NCBI RefSeq assembly: GCF_900142215.1
Contig: NZ_FRAC01000009.1
Location: 248,001 to 312,000 of the forward strand
Length of the DNA: 64,000 bases
Direction: 5' to 3'
Source of the DNA: Anaerocolumna jejuensis DSM 15929
GTDB taxonomy: Bacteria > Bacillota > Clostridia > Lachnospirales > Lachnospiraceae
Positions 32,938-41,515 of this stretch are shown here, one piece after another; the stretch's first letter is position 1; each line of letters begins with the position of its first letter. The notes below the pieces were generated by a model. The model saw nothing but the letters and a program-made list of their open reading frames with translations, did not search any database and was not told where the DNA came from. The translations under genes were made by a program, and so were the position numbers.

Positions 32938-34606
32938 CCCCATATAAAAATTGATATACCCCATCTTCATCAATGGCAGTACCATTGTGTACAAATATAT
33001 TTTCCCCCTCCACCAGATTTATTTCGGAAAAGGCCGACAGCAGGATAATAACCGTAATCCCCCGGTTTCTCAGCATCTCGATCATCATGACCGTAATTTC
33101 CCTTACATGAACATCCTCCTGTGCAAAGGGCCTGATGCATACGACTACTTTCGGATTATACAGATACCATTTATAATAAGCCATTTGCTGCAGCTCCACC
33201 GGCTGGATTTCTGCCGGCTTCTTGTCCAGGTCCGCCGCCTCAAAGGCTGTCTCCAAAAACTGCCTGATGTTTTTTCGGAACCGTCTGCGCAGCCAAAACA
33301 AAGGAACCTTTTCACCCAAAAGCAGGCTGATATTTTCAAAAGCGGACAAATTACCCAATAGTTTGTTTTCATATGCAAATTCTTCAATAAATCCAATTCC
33401 CCGCTTAATTGCCTGATTCAGGTTACCGGCAGTATAGGCATCCCCTTCTATGAATATATTGCCGCTCTCGGCTTTTCTTTCTCCTTTTAATAGTTCCAGA
33501 ATATGATTCCCGCTTGCATCATCCATATAATATATCTTTACAACCTCTCCCCGGCCCACCGAAAAGGAAAGCTGACGGAGCACCTCCGTTGAAACATTAT
33601 CAAACTCGACTTCCGTTATCCATTCTTCATATTCCACATTATTTACACTTGCTCCCATTGCATACCGCAGACCTGTCTGAGGTACTGCCATAGATAATGG
33701 AGTGTGAAAGCGCTTTTCTTTCACACTTGCTCCCGTTGCATACTGCAGACCTGTCTGCGGTACTGCCATAGATAATGGAGTGTGAAAGCGCTTTTCTTTC
33801 ACACTTGCTCCCGTTGCATACCGCAGACAGGTCTGCGGTACTGCCGTAAATAATGGAGTGTGAAAGTGCTTTTCTTTCATACTTTCGTCCTTGAGAAGTA
33901 TTTCAAAGACCTTATCGCCACGAACACTATTTGAATTCAGGATTCCCATTGTCTTGCCATGCTTGACTATAACAAAATTATCCGACCACCGGAAAATAAT
34001 ATCATCAAATGCTTCTATGACAAGAAAAGACATCTCAAATTGCCGCATCCGCTTCATCATACTATAAACTTCCTCTAATTCCGGCTCTTTCAGAAAGCTT
34101 GTCAGATTTGAAAAGGCAATAATTTTCTTCCCTTCCGCAAAGGCCTTCACCATCTCAAGAATGACTCTGTCCTTTTCTGATAGGAGCACAGTGGAATTAT
34201 ATTTTCGCAGATTGATGCCCAGCTTGCTTTCTATTTCCTTTATCGGTTTCTCAAAGGCGTGCCCGCTGACAAAATAGCGGGGCACATAGGAAGAAAATAA
34301 AAAAATATTTTCTTCCACGCTTAAGGAGCGTATTAATTTACCTGTACGTTCAATAACGGAAATATTCTTTTCAAAGCATTTCTCATAGCTTTCTGCTGAA
34401 ATCTTGTTATTCTCAAAGGAAAGCTTCCCTGTCTGCAGCGGTCTCTTACCTTTGAGAAAATCCACCAGGATATTCTTTTCCAACGCATTGTCAAATACGA
34501 AGCCAAGGCTGTCACCATGAAAGAGATTAAAATAGAGGCTTTTCATAATCTCCACTCCATTGTTAAAAATACTTCCGTTTTCTACAAATAACAATTCTCT
34601 TTTCAC
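32930..34606 (-). CDS. Degenerate double ATP-binding-cassette protein (MglA/RbsA-like pseudo-ATPase) with in-frame repeat insertion
   Basis: 558 residues arranged as two ABC-like halves (about 1-242 and 321-558). Every nucleotide motif is altered. The first P-loop position reads DNALEKN and its signature zone LLSEKDRVILEMVKAF; Walker B reads KIIAFSNLTSF without DEP. In the second half the P-loop position reads YMDDASGNH, the signature zone VELQQMAYYKWYLYNP and Walker B VVVCIRPF. The order of segments still follows sugar-type double ATPases, so it is a non-hydrolysing paralogue. Residues 243-320, exactly in the linker, are three 26-residue repeats (78 bp each). GTG 34606 overlaps the kinase stop. 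I infer a signalling role; decay is the alternative, but the frame is intact. Confidence 0.82.
   Translation of the reverse strand: MKRELLFVENGSIFNNGVEIMKSLYFNLFHGDSLGFVFDNALEKNILVDFLKGKRPLQTGKLSFENNKISAESYEKCFEKNISVIERTGKLIRSLSVEENIFLFSSYVPRYFVSGHAFEKPIKEIESKLGINLRKYNSTVLLSEKDRVILEMVKAFAEGKKIIAFSNLTSFLKEPELEEVYSMMKRMRQFEMSFLVIEAFDDIIFRWSDNFVIVKHGKTMGILNSNSVRGDKVFEILLKDESMKEKHFHTPLFTAVPQTCLRYATGASVKEKRFHTPLSMAVPQTGLQYATGASVKEKRFHTPLSMAVPQTGLRYAMGASVNNVEYEEWITEVEFDNVSTEVLRQLSFSVGRGEVVKIYYMDDASGNHILELLKGERKAESGNIFIEGDAYTAGNLNQAIKRGIGFIEEFAYENKLLGNLSAFENISLLLGEKVPLFWLRRRFRKNIRQFLETAFEAADLDKKPAEIQPVELQQMAYYKWYLYNPKVVVCIRPFAQEDVHVREITVMMIEMLRNRGITVIILLSAFSEINLVEGENIFVHNGTAIDEDGVYQFLYGEK
33645..33878. 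repeat. Three tandem 78-bp repeats inside the degenerate ABC gene
   Basis: Copies start at 33645, 33723 and 33801, exactly 78 bp (26 codons) apart, and differ at only a few positions. Read on the coding strand each encodes a unit containing EKRFHTPLSMAVPQTGL and YATGASVK. The DNA unit is the same element found once between genes at 5000-5085, including the GTGTGAAA/TTTCACAC and CCGCAG/CTGCGG dyads. A multiple of three keeps the host gene open. After the third copy a mutated start of a further copy is visible. Confidence 0.92.
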
Positions 34607-35643
34607 GATTGGCTTCCTTCCGAATGAATATTGGGAATTGTAATCCGGACATCCGTTCCCATTCCCGGCAGACTATATACATGTATCCCGTATTCCTCAC
34701 CAAATAATAGCTTAATCCTGCGGCATACGTTCTTAAGCGCTATACCTCCGCTTTTACCGCGTTCATCATTTACATAGCTTACTGATACCCTCTCCAGCTT
34801 TGCATTGAGTTCTTCCAGCTTTTCTTCCGAAATGCCAACTCCGTCATCCTTGATGCTGATATAGAATTTCGTATCCGTTATTTCAAAGTCCACGACTACA
34901 ACTCCGGCATTTGCCTTTTTTTCAAGTCCGTGAAAAATAGCATTTTCAATAATTGGCTGCAACGTCAATTTTGGGATTTTTAACCGCAGGATATCCTGGG
35001 GTTCCTCCGGCAGATTGAACACGATTTTTAATTTCCCCCCAAACCGGTATTCCTGAATTGCAAAATAATTTTCTGCGTTTTCTATTTCACTTTCAAGGGT
35101 TACCAGATTTTCTGTTTCCGTAATGGTATAACGAAAAAATTTTGAAAGTGCTTCCGTTATATTAGCAATGTCCTCTTTCCCGGCACATAAGGCATCACCA
35201 CGGATGGCATCCAGGGTATTATAAAGGAAATGGGGATTGATCTGATTCTGCAGGGCCAGATATTCAGCCTGTTTGGTAGAGATTTTAATCGCACTCTGCT
35301 TATCCAGCATATTATGCAGCCGCTGAAAGACCTCCTGCAGCTCCGGAACCATCTGATAATCTTCCTCAAACAATTCTTCATAAATTAATCCCTCGTTGAA
35401 CTTTTTAAATTTCTTTATTTTGCGCTGAAAGGGCTGCATGATTTTATGCTCAAATATATAAACAAGAAGGCTGAAGCCTAACATAAATAAAAGGATACAC
35501 ACCAAAAACATCTTAAATTCCAGTACACGTTTTTGATATAAAGCAATGAGAATAGAAAAAACCAACACCATAATCACTGCATACAAAATATAAACAATAA
35601 GAAAAATTTGTTCGGAAAAAGTTTCACGTTTCTTTTTCATCAA
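34603..35643 (-). CDS. Sensor-less YesM/LytS-type histidine kinase
   Basis: 346 residues. Two membrane helices (about 12-33 and 43-63) are joined by only about 8 residues, so there is essentially no extracytoplasmic sensor. Next come a short linker, a His_kinase domain with phospho-acceptor His138 in NPHFLYNTLDAIRG, and a HATPase_c domain with LTLQPIIENAIFHG and DDGVGI. ATG 35643 lies 8 bases after the response regulator stop, and its own stop overlaps the start of the degenerate ABC protein. The layout is like intramembrane-sensing kinases that read the state of a transporter; the degenerate ABC protein or MglC is the natural candidate partner (inference). Confidence 0.9.
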   Translation of the reverse strand: MMKKKRETFSEQIFLIVYILYAVIMVLVFSILIALYQKRVLEFKMFLVCILLFMLGFSLLVYIFEHKIMQPFQRKIKKFKKFNEGLIYEELFEEDYQMVPELQEVFQRLHNMLDKQSAIKISTKQAEYLALQNQINPHFLYNTLDAIRGDALCAGKEDIANITEALSKFFRYTITETENLVTLESEIENAENYFAIQEYRFGGKLKIVFNLPEEPQDILRLKIPKLTLQPIIENAIFHGLEKKANAGVVVVDFEITDTKFYISIKDDGVGISEEKLEELNAKLERVSVSYVNDERGKSGGIALKNVCRRIKLLFGEEYGIHVYSLPGMGTDVRITIPNIHSEGSQS

Positions 35644-35651
35644 ATCACCTG

Positions 35652-37259
35652 CTAACTATATAATTTACGGTATTCTGACGGGGTTAAGCCTGTTATCCTT
35701 TTAAAAACCTTTGAAAAATACTTAAAATCAGAGTATCCGACTTCTATTGAAATATCAACCAGTGTCTTGTTCGTTGCTGCCAGAAGATTCTTTGCGTTTT
35801 GAACGCGGATTTCCATAACATACTCCATAAAGTTTTTCCCGGTTTCTTTCTTAAAAAGTGTGGAAAAATAGGCCGGATTAAACCCTATCTGCGCACTGAT
35901 GCTTTCTAAACTCAAGGCTAAATTATAATTATCATTGATATACTGCTTTGCCAGGCGTATCGGTTTCGTTTCAGCCTGCTTTATATTTTCAGTGTATTTC
36001 TCCAGCAAAGCACTGATTTCCTGTTCCAGTCCGTTAAATACATCCTCCAGGGAAAAATAGGTTTCATACAATTTTTCATAATGGGCTACGGGCAGAATCT
36101 CAAGCTCGGAGCTGAATTCCTTTAGACCATAGACTATCATTCCGATAACTTCCATATAGCAGTCATATACTAATTTTCCATTTTCCCTGTAAGGCAGCAG
36201 ACGGTTTTTCAATTCCTGCAGTATAACCGCTATCCCATCCGGATTAAGCCTCTCCAAATTACCATGCAGGTCATTTTTTATCTGGGCATCTATAAAATCA
36301 CCGGCAGCCCGTTTACCATCTTTTGGGCTTTGATATTCAATGATATATTTTTCCTGTTCCGACAATCTGTTAAAAACAGCCTCTTTCGCCTGCTCCATGG
36401 AAGCCGCCAATCCTTCCAGACTGTTCATCACCGAGCCGATTCCAATGTATACCTTAAGCTCCTGGAATATACTCTTTAAATTTATAATATCCAGTCTCAT
36501 TTTCTTTAATTGCTTTTTCACCTCGAAAAGAGACGGGTCGTTTACATTTATAATTAGGATAATACTGTCTTCATATTCCATAAAAATAATTTCTTCGCAA
36601 TATTTCGTCAGCCGCTCCCGAAGCATCTGCTGGATCTTTGTTAATACCATGTCACGCTCCTCATCACTCAGGCGCCTGCCACGGATAAAGGGCTGGATTT
36701 TCAATACTGCGTAATAACCCTCTATAAAATGCGTATGATACTCTTTATTAAACTCATCAAGATCATTTAAATTGACCTTCTCCGGATTTAAGATCAAATC
36801 TGCAATAAATGATTTCTTCACCTTTTCCCTGGAGCTCTCCGCAAGAGATTTCCACTTTACCTGTTCTATCTGCTGCTCCACTAAGCTGACATGCTTTTCT
36901 TTTATTTTATTGAGTGTATTTACCAGTTCTTCTTTTCTCAATGGTTTAAGCAGATAATCCTGTACTCCGTAATGAATTGCATTTTGGGCATACTCAAAAT
37001 TACTGTAACCGCTTATTATAATAAAACTAATCTCCGGATAAACTCCCTTTGCCTGTTTGATCATCTCAAGTCCATCGCAATTTGGCATACGAATATCCGA
37101 TATTACGATGTCAGGTTTATTTTCAATAATATATTCCAATGCGGTCTGACCATCATGCAATATATCTACAACCTCTAAATTCATAGCATCCCAATCAACC
37201 AAATGTAGAATCAATTGACACACTTTTACTTCATCATCAACAATTAGTACCTTGAGCAC
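35652..37259 (-). CDS. Response regulator, YesN type (REC + AraC-type HTH)
   Basis: 535 residues. Receiver domain (about 1-120) with phospho-acceptor Asp55 in KPDIVISDIRMPNCDG and the switch Lys in YLLKPLR. A long middle region (about 130-420) of unassigned fold follows. At about 430-535 is a double AraC-type helix-turn-helix (LESISAQIGFNPAYFSTLFK, then VDISIEVGYSDFKYFSKVF, ending GLTPSEYRKLYS). It is the first gene of the operon regulator-kinase-degenerate ABC, immediately upstream of mglBAC and the glycosidases, which are its likely targets. Confidence 0.94.
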   Translation of the reverse strand: MLKVLIVDDEVKVCQLILHLVDWDAMNLEVVDILHDGQTALEYIIENKPDIVISDIRMPNCDGLEMIKQAKGVYPEISFIIISGYSNFEYAQNAIHYGVQDYLLKPLRKEELVNTLNKIKEKHVSLVEQQIEQVKWKSLAESSREKVKKSFIADLILNPEKVNLNDLDEFNKEYHTHFIEGYYAVLKIQPFIRGRRLSDEERDMVLTKIQQMLRERLTKYCEEIIFMEYEDSIILIINVNDPSLFEVKKQLKKMRLDIINLKSIFQELKVYIGIGSVMNSLEGLAASMEQAKEAVFNRLSEQEKYIIEYQSPKDGKRAAGDFIDAQIKNDLHGNLERLNPDGIAVILQELKNRLLPYRENGKLVYDCYMEVIGMIVYGLKEFSSELEILPVAHYEKLYETYFSLEDVFNGLEQEISALLEKYTENIKQAETKPIRLAKQYINDNYNLALSLESISAQIGFNPAYFSTLFKKETGKNFMEYVMEIRVQNAKNLLAATNKTLVDISIEVGYSDFKYFSKVFKRITGLTPSEYRKLYS

Positions 37260-37371
37260 TGATTATCCTCCTTACATTTGAGTTCTGACTATTCCCGTAA
37301 ATAACAAGCCTCTCCTGACTACGCTTATATTCTAGCATCTGTACTTAACAATGTAAAGCATGAGCGTTACT

Positions 37372-37430
37372 GCCGCAAAAAATGCATAAAGCCTGCTTTT
37401 TTAAAGCAAGCTTTACAGCCTTTTTGCGGC
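37372..37430. terminator. Long hairpin downstream of the PNPOx-like gene
   Basis: Arms of about 25 bases beginning GCCGCAAAAA and ending TTTTTGCGGC pair with few mismatches around a T-rich loop. It lies between the PNPOx-like gene (stop 37528) and the regulator gene (start 37259), both minus strand; a terminator with possible repeat origin. Confidence 0.6.
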
Positions 37431-37527
37431 GGGATAATCTTAGTGCACCAATGCATTAGACCTAAAAATTATGTTACAGTCCTATAACTGAACTATAATT
37501 AACAAATTACCAGACAAGTTCCCTGTA

Positions 37528-37932
37528 TTAATAAGTAAAGCTGTCATAGGTCATAAAGTTATTTGAGTACTTCACCTCTCCGTGCTCCAAATAAAATACG
37601 GTAAAACCATTAGCATCAGGAGCAGGATAAACAGCTGCCACCTGTTTATCAATTGTAGCATGTATCTTTGCTGTCAGTTCTTCATCAGTGACCATGACAG
37701 CCTTACCGCTGATGCGGAAATTATAACCGCCTGCGCTGCAGGTAAATGCGCAATTCGGATTACTTTCAAGCTGACGGTATACATTTTTCTTATTGGAGGT
37801 ACAAAAATATATCCTGCCGTCTTCAATCAATTGATACTGCCAGCCTCTGACGTCAGCCTTATCACCGTCAACTGTTGCAAAATGGCCGCTTGTGTGAACC
37901 GGAATTATTGCTTTCATTTCTTCTAAATTCAT
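37528..37932 (-). CDS. Pyridoxamine 5'-phosphate oxidase-like flavin-binding protein
   Basis: 134 residues from ATG 37932, with AAGGAG 8 bases upstream; an earlier ATG at 37965 lacks one. The split-barrel PNPOx-like pattern is visible: PVHTSGHFATVDGDKADVRGW, then the IYFCTSNKKNVYRQLESNPNCAF segment, then RISGKAVMV. Proteins of this small class bind FMN or F420 and are general reductases or stress proteins rather than true PdxH; the substrate is unknown. It stands alone. Confidence 0.88.
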   Translation of the reverse strand: MNLEEMKAIIPVHTSGHFATVDGDKADVRGWQYQLIEDGRIYFCTSNKKNVYRQLESNPNCAFTCSAGGYNFRISGKAVMVTDEELTAKIHATIDKQVAAVYPAPDANGFTVFYLEHGEVKYSNNFMTYDSFTY

Positions 37933-38036
37933 AATTATTTTCTCCTTTTTTATACATTGCTCCACATTGCTTGTGGGATTATAACCAACCTATTCCATAA
38001 TATGAGACATAATCTTCTCAAATATTCAATTAACTT

Positions 38037-38864
38037 TTATAGTCTGTTCTTCTTACGCAATTCTAAAGTCATGTTATAAAGTTTACGTGCATTCTCTTTA
38101 TTAAAGGTCTCCATTGCAAGGCTTACTGCTTTACGTTCCCTGAATGCGGATAAAGAAGCTGCAGGCGGATTATCCAGTAATTCGATGACTGGCACAATTG
38201 CCTTCTCAACAGGCTTTCCAATTATTTTATAAATCAGCTTCATTAACGGATTTTTAAAGGTTTCCAGCATACTGGAGGTTTGTACTGCCCAGGGGTTATA
38301 AAGGATATACTTTATTTTACCGGCAGTATCATTTTCTGCAAAGGAAACTCCTGAAAGATCATTTAACCGGCTGCCATGGAACATTACCTTTTGCGGTTCA
38401 AAATTATTTCTGTTCTGTATATCCTTCCAGTTTACTTCTCCCTTCATTCCGGGTGCGCAAACATTAAGAATAACAGGAGAAGCCGATTTTTCAAGGCTGT
38501 CTTTCAATCCATAGCTTAGAAGGAACCTGCTCAGATAAGCCAGCGCAAAGGTGGTTTCGAAGCCCTCTTTTGTTTCGGTATACTCCTTATTGTGCTTTGC
38601 GGCACAAAAAACGACTATATCTAAATAATGAAAGCGGTCTTTAATTTCTTCAATCACCCTTTGGTTTTCCTTTACCAGGCTCAAATTCGCCTGTATATAG
38701 ATTGCCCTGTCTTCAGCTCCCAGTTGTCTGGCTTCCTGATAGAATACGCCGCCTTTTGCAGATGAGCTGCCGACAACGATAACGCGGTCGCCCTTTTTTA
38801 GGAAGTGCATGGCAATACCTTTTCCAATTCCATCTGTTCCGCCTGTTACAAGTATTGTTTTCAT
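38037..38864 (-). CDS. Short-chain dehydrogenase/reductase family protein
   Basis: 275 residues. NAD(P)-binding motif TGGTDGIG at residues 7-14 and VVVFCAAKHN at the NxAG-like position. The classical YxxxK motif is not clear: the equivalent region reads VMFHGSRLNDLSGVSF, so activity is uncertain. It resembles retinol dehydrogenase/WW-oxidoreductase-type SDRs. GGAGG lies 6 bases upstream of ATG 38864. It is divergent from an HxlR-type regulator gene at 39129, which is the usual arrangement for an HxlR target. Confidence 0.85.
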   Translation of the reverse strand: MKTILVTGGTDGIGKGIAMHFLKKGDRVIVVGSSSAKGGVFYQEARQLGAEDRAIYIQANLSLVKENQRVIEEIKDRFHYLDIVVFCAAKHNKEYTETKEGFETTFALAYLSRFLLSYGLKDSLEKSASPVILNVCAPGMKGEVNWKDIQNRNNFEPQKVMFHGSRLNDLSGVSFAENDTAGKIKYILYNPWAVQTSSMLETFKNPLMKLIYKIIGKPVEKAIVPVIELLDNPPAASLSAFRERKAVSLAMETFNKENARKLYNMTLELRKKNRL

Positions 38865-39049
38865 TAATCCTCCTCCATTTCGTTATCATAAATGGTAAAT
38901 TTAATAACATTTCCATCTGGTATTTGCCCTATAACCTATCACATAACACCCCTGCTCCTTATCCTGCACCTGTAATAACCAACGTTTGCTTATAATCACA
39001 TCCTTTCAAATTTGTATTGACAATATTACTATAACATGATAGTTTAAAA

Positions 39050-39108
39050 AGTAAAGTACGCAAAGTTTTTACACCTAGTATACATTTGTTTACTTAATTC
39101 ACTTTACT
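39050..39108. promoter_or_regulatory. Probable HxlR operator region between SDR and HxlR genes
   Basis: AGTAAAGT at 39050-39057 and ACTTTACT at 39101-39108 form an exact 8-bp inverted repeat flanking the divergent promoter area. The spacing suggests two dimer sites or a looped arrangement. Assignment to HxlR is inference from position. Confidence 0.45.
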
Positions 39109-39128
39109 ATTATAAGAGGTGCAAGCTT

Positions 39129-39455
39129 ATGAATCCGCGAGACGATAAATTATGCGTAGAATCTATAAAGCAGATAATGGCGATTTTCGGTGGTAAATGG
39201 TCATTTGTAATTATTGGGGAATTGCATTCAGGTGCAAAGCATTTCAATGAACTCAATAAGAACTTAGGAATTAGTACTAAGTCCCTTTCAGATGCTTTAA
39301 AGAGCCTTGAATCAAACGGTGTTGTTACACGCACCGTGTATTCCACCCCTCCCATTAAGGTGGAGTACTCCCTGACAGATAAAGGCCGTGATTTTGAAGA
39401 GGTTTTTATTGCAATGAGGGAGTGGGGCAGCAAATGGCTAAAGGAAGATGTATGA
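39129..39455 (+). CDS. HxlR-family winged-helix transcriptional regulator
   Basis: 108 residues with the HxlR signature: C near the N-terminus (KLCVESIKQIMAIFGGKWSF), then IIGELHSGAKHFNELNKNL, GISTKSLSDALKSLESNGVV and a wing ending YSLTDKGRDFEEV. The single Cys13 is the position used for redox or aldehyde sensing in HypR/YodB-type members, so an electrophile-responsive role is possible. It is divergent from the SDR gene, its probable target. Confidence 0.93.
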   Translation: MNPRDDKLCVESIKQIMAIFGGKWSFVIIGELHSGAKHFNELNKNLGISTKSLSDALKSLESNGVVTRTVYSTPPIKVEYSLTDKGRDFEEVFIAMREWGSKWLKEDV

Positions 39456-39472
39456 ATGCATTTTAAATTATT

Positions 39473-39526
39473 AAAAGGACAGCTTCCCACTTACATGCAC
39501 ACGTTTCGTGCGGGGTCTGTCCTTTT
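39473..39526. terminator. Bidirectional terminator after the HxlR gene
   Basis: AAAAGGACAG at 39473-39482 pairs with CTGTCCTTTT at the other end around an imperfect inner stem (TGCACACG/CGTGCG). It separates the convergent HxlR and acetyltransferase genes. Confidence 0.75.
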
Positions 39527-39572
39527 AATATACCTAATAGCCTAATAGCTATCCATCTTAAACCGGTATTTA

Positions 39573-40151
39573 CTATTCACCGGTATCAGTAACAAAATCC
39601 TTGATTTTTCTAGCCGGGACGCCTGCAACAACACAGTTGTCCGGCACATCTTTCGTCACAACGGCACCAGCCGCCACAATTACATTATTTCCAATCGTAA
39701 CACCGGGCAGAATTGTACAGTTGCCGCCAATCCACACATCATCTCCGATTTTCACCGGTTTCCCATAGGCTTTCTTTTCCCGTCTGCCTTTTGGAGTAAG
39801 AGGATGCCCTACAGTTGTAATCAATGTATTTGGTCCAATCATACAGTAATTGCCGATATGCACAGGCGCAATATCCAAAATGGTTACATTATAGTTTGTC
39901 AAAAAATCTTCACCCACATGGATATTCTTCCCATAGTCGCAATTAAAATTGGGCTGGATATACACGTTCTTACCAGCGGAACCGAACAATTCCTTAATCG
40001 CCACAAGTTGGGCATCGTAATCAGCCGGGTCAATGGCATTGAATTTGGCACAGCCTTTTAATGCATTCTCCTTGCGTGCCACAACCTCATCATCAAAAAA
40101 GCAATATTCAAGTCCGGCATCTAACTTTTCCAGTTCTGTCATTTTTTTCAC
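39573..40151 (-). CDS. Sugar O-acetyltransferase, Maa/NodL/LacA type (left-handed beta-helix)
   Basis: 192 residues. An N-terminal maltose-acetyltransferase-type segment (ELEKLDAGLEYCFFDDEVVARKE) precedes hexapeptide repeats forming a left-handed beta helix, with PNFNCDYGKNIHVGEDFLTNYNV, the catalytic-His region LITTVGHPL, and IGDDVWIGGNCTILPGVTIG. It transfers acetyl from acetyl-CoA to a sugar hydroxyl. It lies 17 bases after the Fe-ADH gene, so the two are co-transcribed, facing a divergent AraC-type regulator. Confidence 0.92.
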   Translation of the reverse strand: MKKMTELEKLDAGLEYCFFDDEVVARKENALKGCAKFNAIDPADYDAQLVAIKELFGSAGKNVYIQPNFNCDYGKNIHVGEDFLTNYNVTILDIAPVHIGNYCMIGPNTLITTVGHPLTPKGRREKKAYGKPVKIGDDVWIGGNCTILPGVTIGNNVIVAAGAVVTKDVPDNCVVAGVPARKIKDFVTDTGE

Positions 40152-40168
40152 CCTATCATTCTTAATAA

Positions 40169-41332
40169 TTATCGGAAGGATTTTTGGTAAATGCTTAAAA
40201 TATCATTGTCCGTCAATACTGCAGGATCAGCGGAGAAATCACCGCCAAGTACTTTACGGGCACGTTCAGGGAACTTTTTCAAGCTTTCAGGCGTAATACC
40301 ATACTCACTCATTTTCAGCGCCTCCACATTGCAATCTGCCAGCAGCTTATCCAGCGCATCCACAAATTCCTGTCCGGAAACCGCATTTTCCACACCCATT
40401 GCTTTTGCCATTTTTATCATCTGACCATCGCAGACATGCAGATCAGCAAAATGCTGATAATATGCATGGGCTATCATAATAAGGCCCGCACCATGGGGAA
40501 GATTCGGATAGAAGCCACTCATGGCATGTTCCATTGAATGTGCTGAGGTACAAAGCATATAATATCCGGCCAGTGTATTAGCCAGCGCGACATGGGCACG
40601 GGCTTCTTTGTCGGAACCGTCTTTCACAGCTCCAGGCAAGCAGGCTGCCAACAGTTCAATGGTTTTTAATGCAAACATTTCACCCATTGGATGGTTTTTG
40701 GTATTAATGACACTTTCCGAAGCATGAAAGAAAGCGTCCATCCCCTGATATGCCGTGAGTATAGGCGGTACAGTCATCATCAAATCAGAGTCTACAATGG
40801 ATAAGGCAGGATACATGCTTTCAAAGCCAAATCCTGATTTTTCTTCTGTTTCTTCTTTCGTAATGACAGCCCAGGGGTCGACCTCACTTCCTGTCCCTGC
40901 CGTAGTTGTGACAGCAACTATTGGCAACGGAGCATTTACAGGTGTTTTCTTACCGCCAGTCATGCTAAAGCTATACTCCCAAAGGTAACCAGGATTGATG
41001 GCTGCAAATGCAATTGCTTTTGCAGCGTCCATGCTGCTGCCTCCGCCAAGACCTACAACAAAATCACAGCCGTTTTCTTTTGCCATAGCCGCACCATCCA
41101 TTACATTTTTCAAGGTAGGATTGGGTTTGATCTGGTCAAACAGCACAGAACCTACACCGGCTAAATCGAGCTGTTCCTCCACACGGGACAGATATCCTCC
41201 ATCCTTCATGGACCTGCCAGAAGAAATCACAATCAGAGCTTTTTTCCCTGGAAGCTGCTGCTCATGCAGATGAGCAAGCTGTCCTGCTCCAAACAGAATA
41301 CGGGTGGGTATAAAATAAGTAAAGTTATTCAT
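40169..41332 (-). CDS. Iron-containing alcohol dehydrogenase
   Basis: 387 residues. Nucleotide motif GGGSSMDAAKAIAF, catalytic-domain metal ligands in HASESVIN and in HSMEHAMSGFYPNLPHGAGL, and the family segment TTAGTGSEVDPWAVIT. This is the class III Fe-ADH (butanol dehydrogenase/YqhD-like) pattern. The substrate, likely an alcohol or aldehyde, is not defined. It heads a two-gene operon with the acetyltransferase and is divergent from the AraC regulator at 41516. Confidence 0.94.
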   Translation of the reverse strand: MNNFTYFIPTRILFGAGQLAHLHEQQLPGKKALIVISSGRSMKDGGYLSRVEEQLDLAGVGSVLFDQIKPNPTLKNVMDGAAMAKENGCDFVVGLGGGSSMDAAKAIAFAAINPGYLWEYSFSMTGGKKTPVNAPLPIVAVTTTAGTGSEVDPWAVITKEETEEKSGFGFESMYPALSIVDSDLMMTVPPILTAYQGMDAFFHASESVINTKNHPMGEMFALKTIELLAACLPGAVKDGSDKEARAHVALANTLAGYYMLCTSAHSMEHAMSGFYPNLPHGAGLIMIAHAYYQHFADLHVCDGQMIKMAKAMGVENAVSGQEFVDALDKLLADCNVEALKMSEYGITPESLKKFPERARKVLGGDFSADPAVLTDNDILSIYQKSFR

Positions 41333-41515
41333 AATTATTTCCTCCTGAATTTTAAAGTATTTAAGATAATCAATTTGCCAGCAAACATAGTATAGGGGAG
41401 GATTCCAAAGATTTCAGCGCTAAATCTTAAAGAGATGTGTGGCAAATTCTAATATTTTGTGTTATTATCAAGGAAATAATGCTGTATTATTTAAACCCCA
41501 GCCAGGAGGTATACT

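Noticed and set aside
33645..33878. CRISPR-like tandem repeats
   Set aside because: The three 78-bp units are directly adjacent without unique spacers, lie in frame inside a coding gene, and match a dispersed intergenic element.
32930..34606. Calling the degenerate ABC gene a pseudogene
   Set aside because: The frame is uninterrupted over 558 codons despite a 234-bp insertion, it has a good ribosome binding site and a coupled start; loss of ATPase motifs alone points to a changed function.
39110..39490. Minus-strand 126-residue ORF
   Set aside because: Antisense shadow of the HxlR gene, which has the full family signature and a ribosome binding site.
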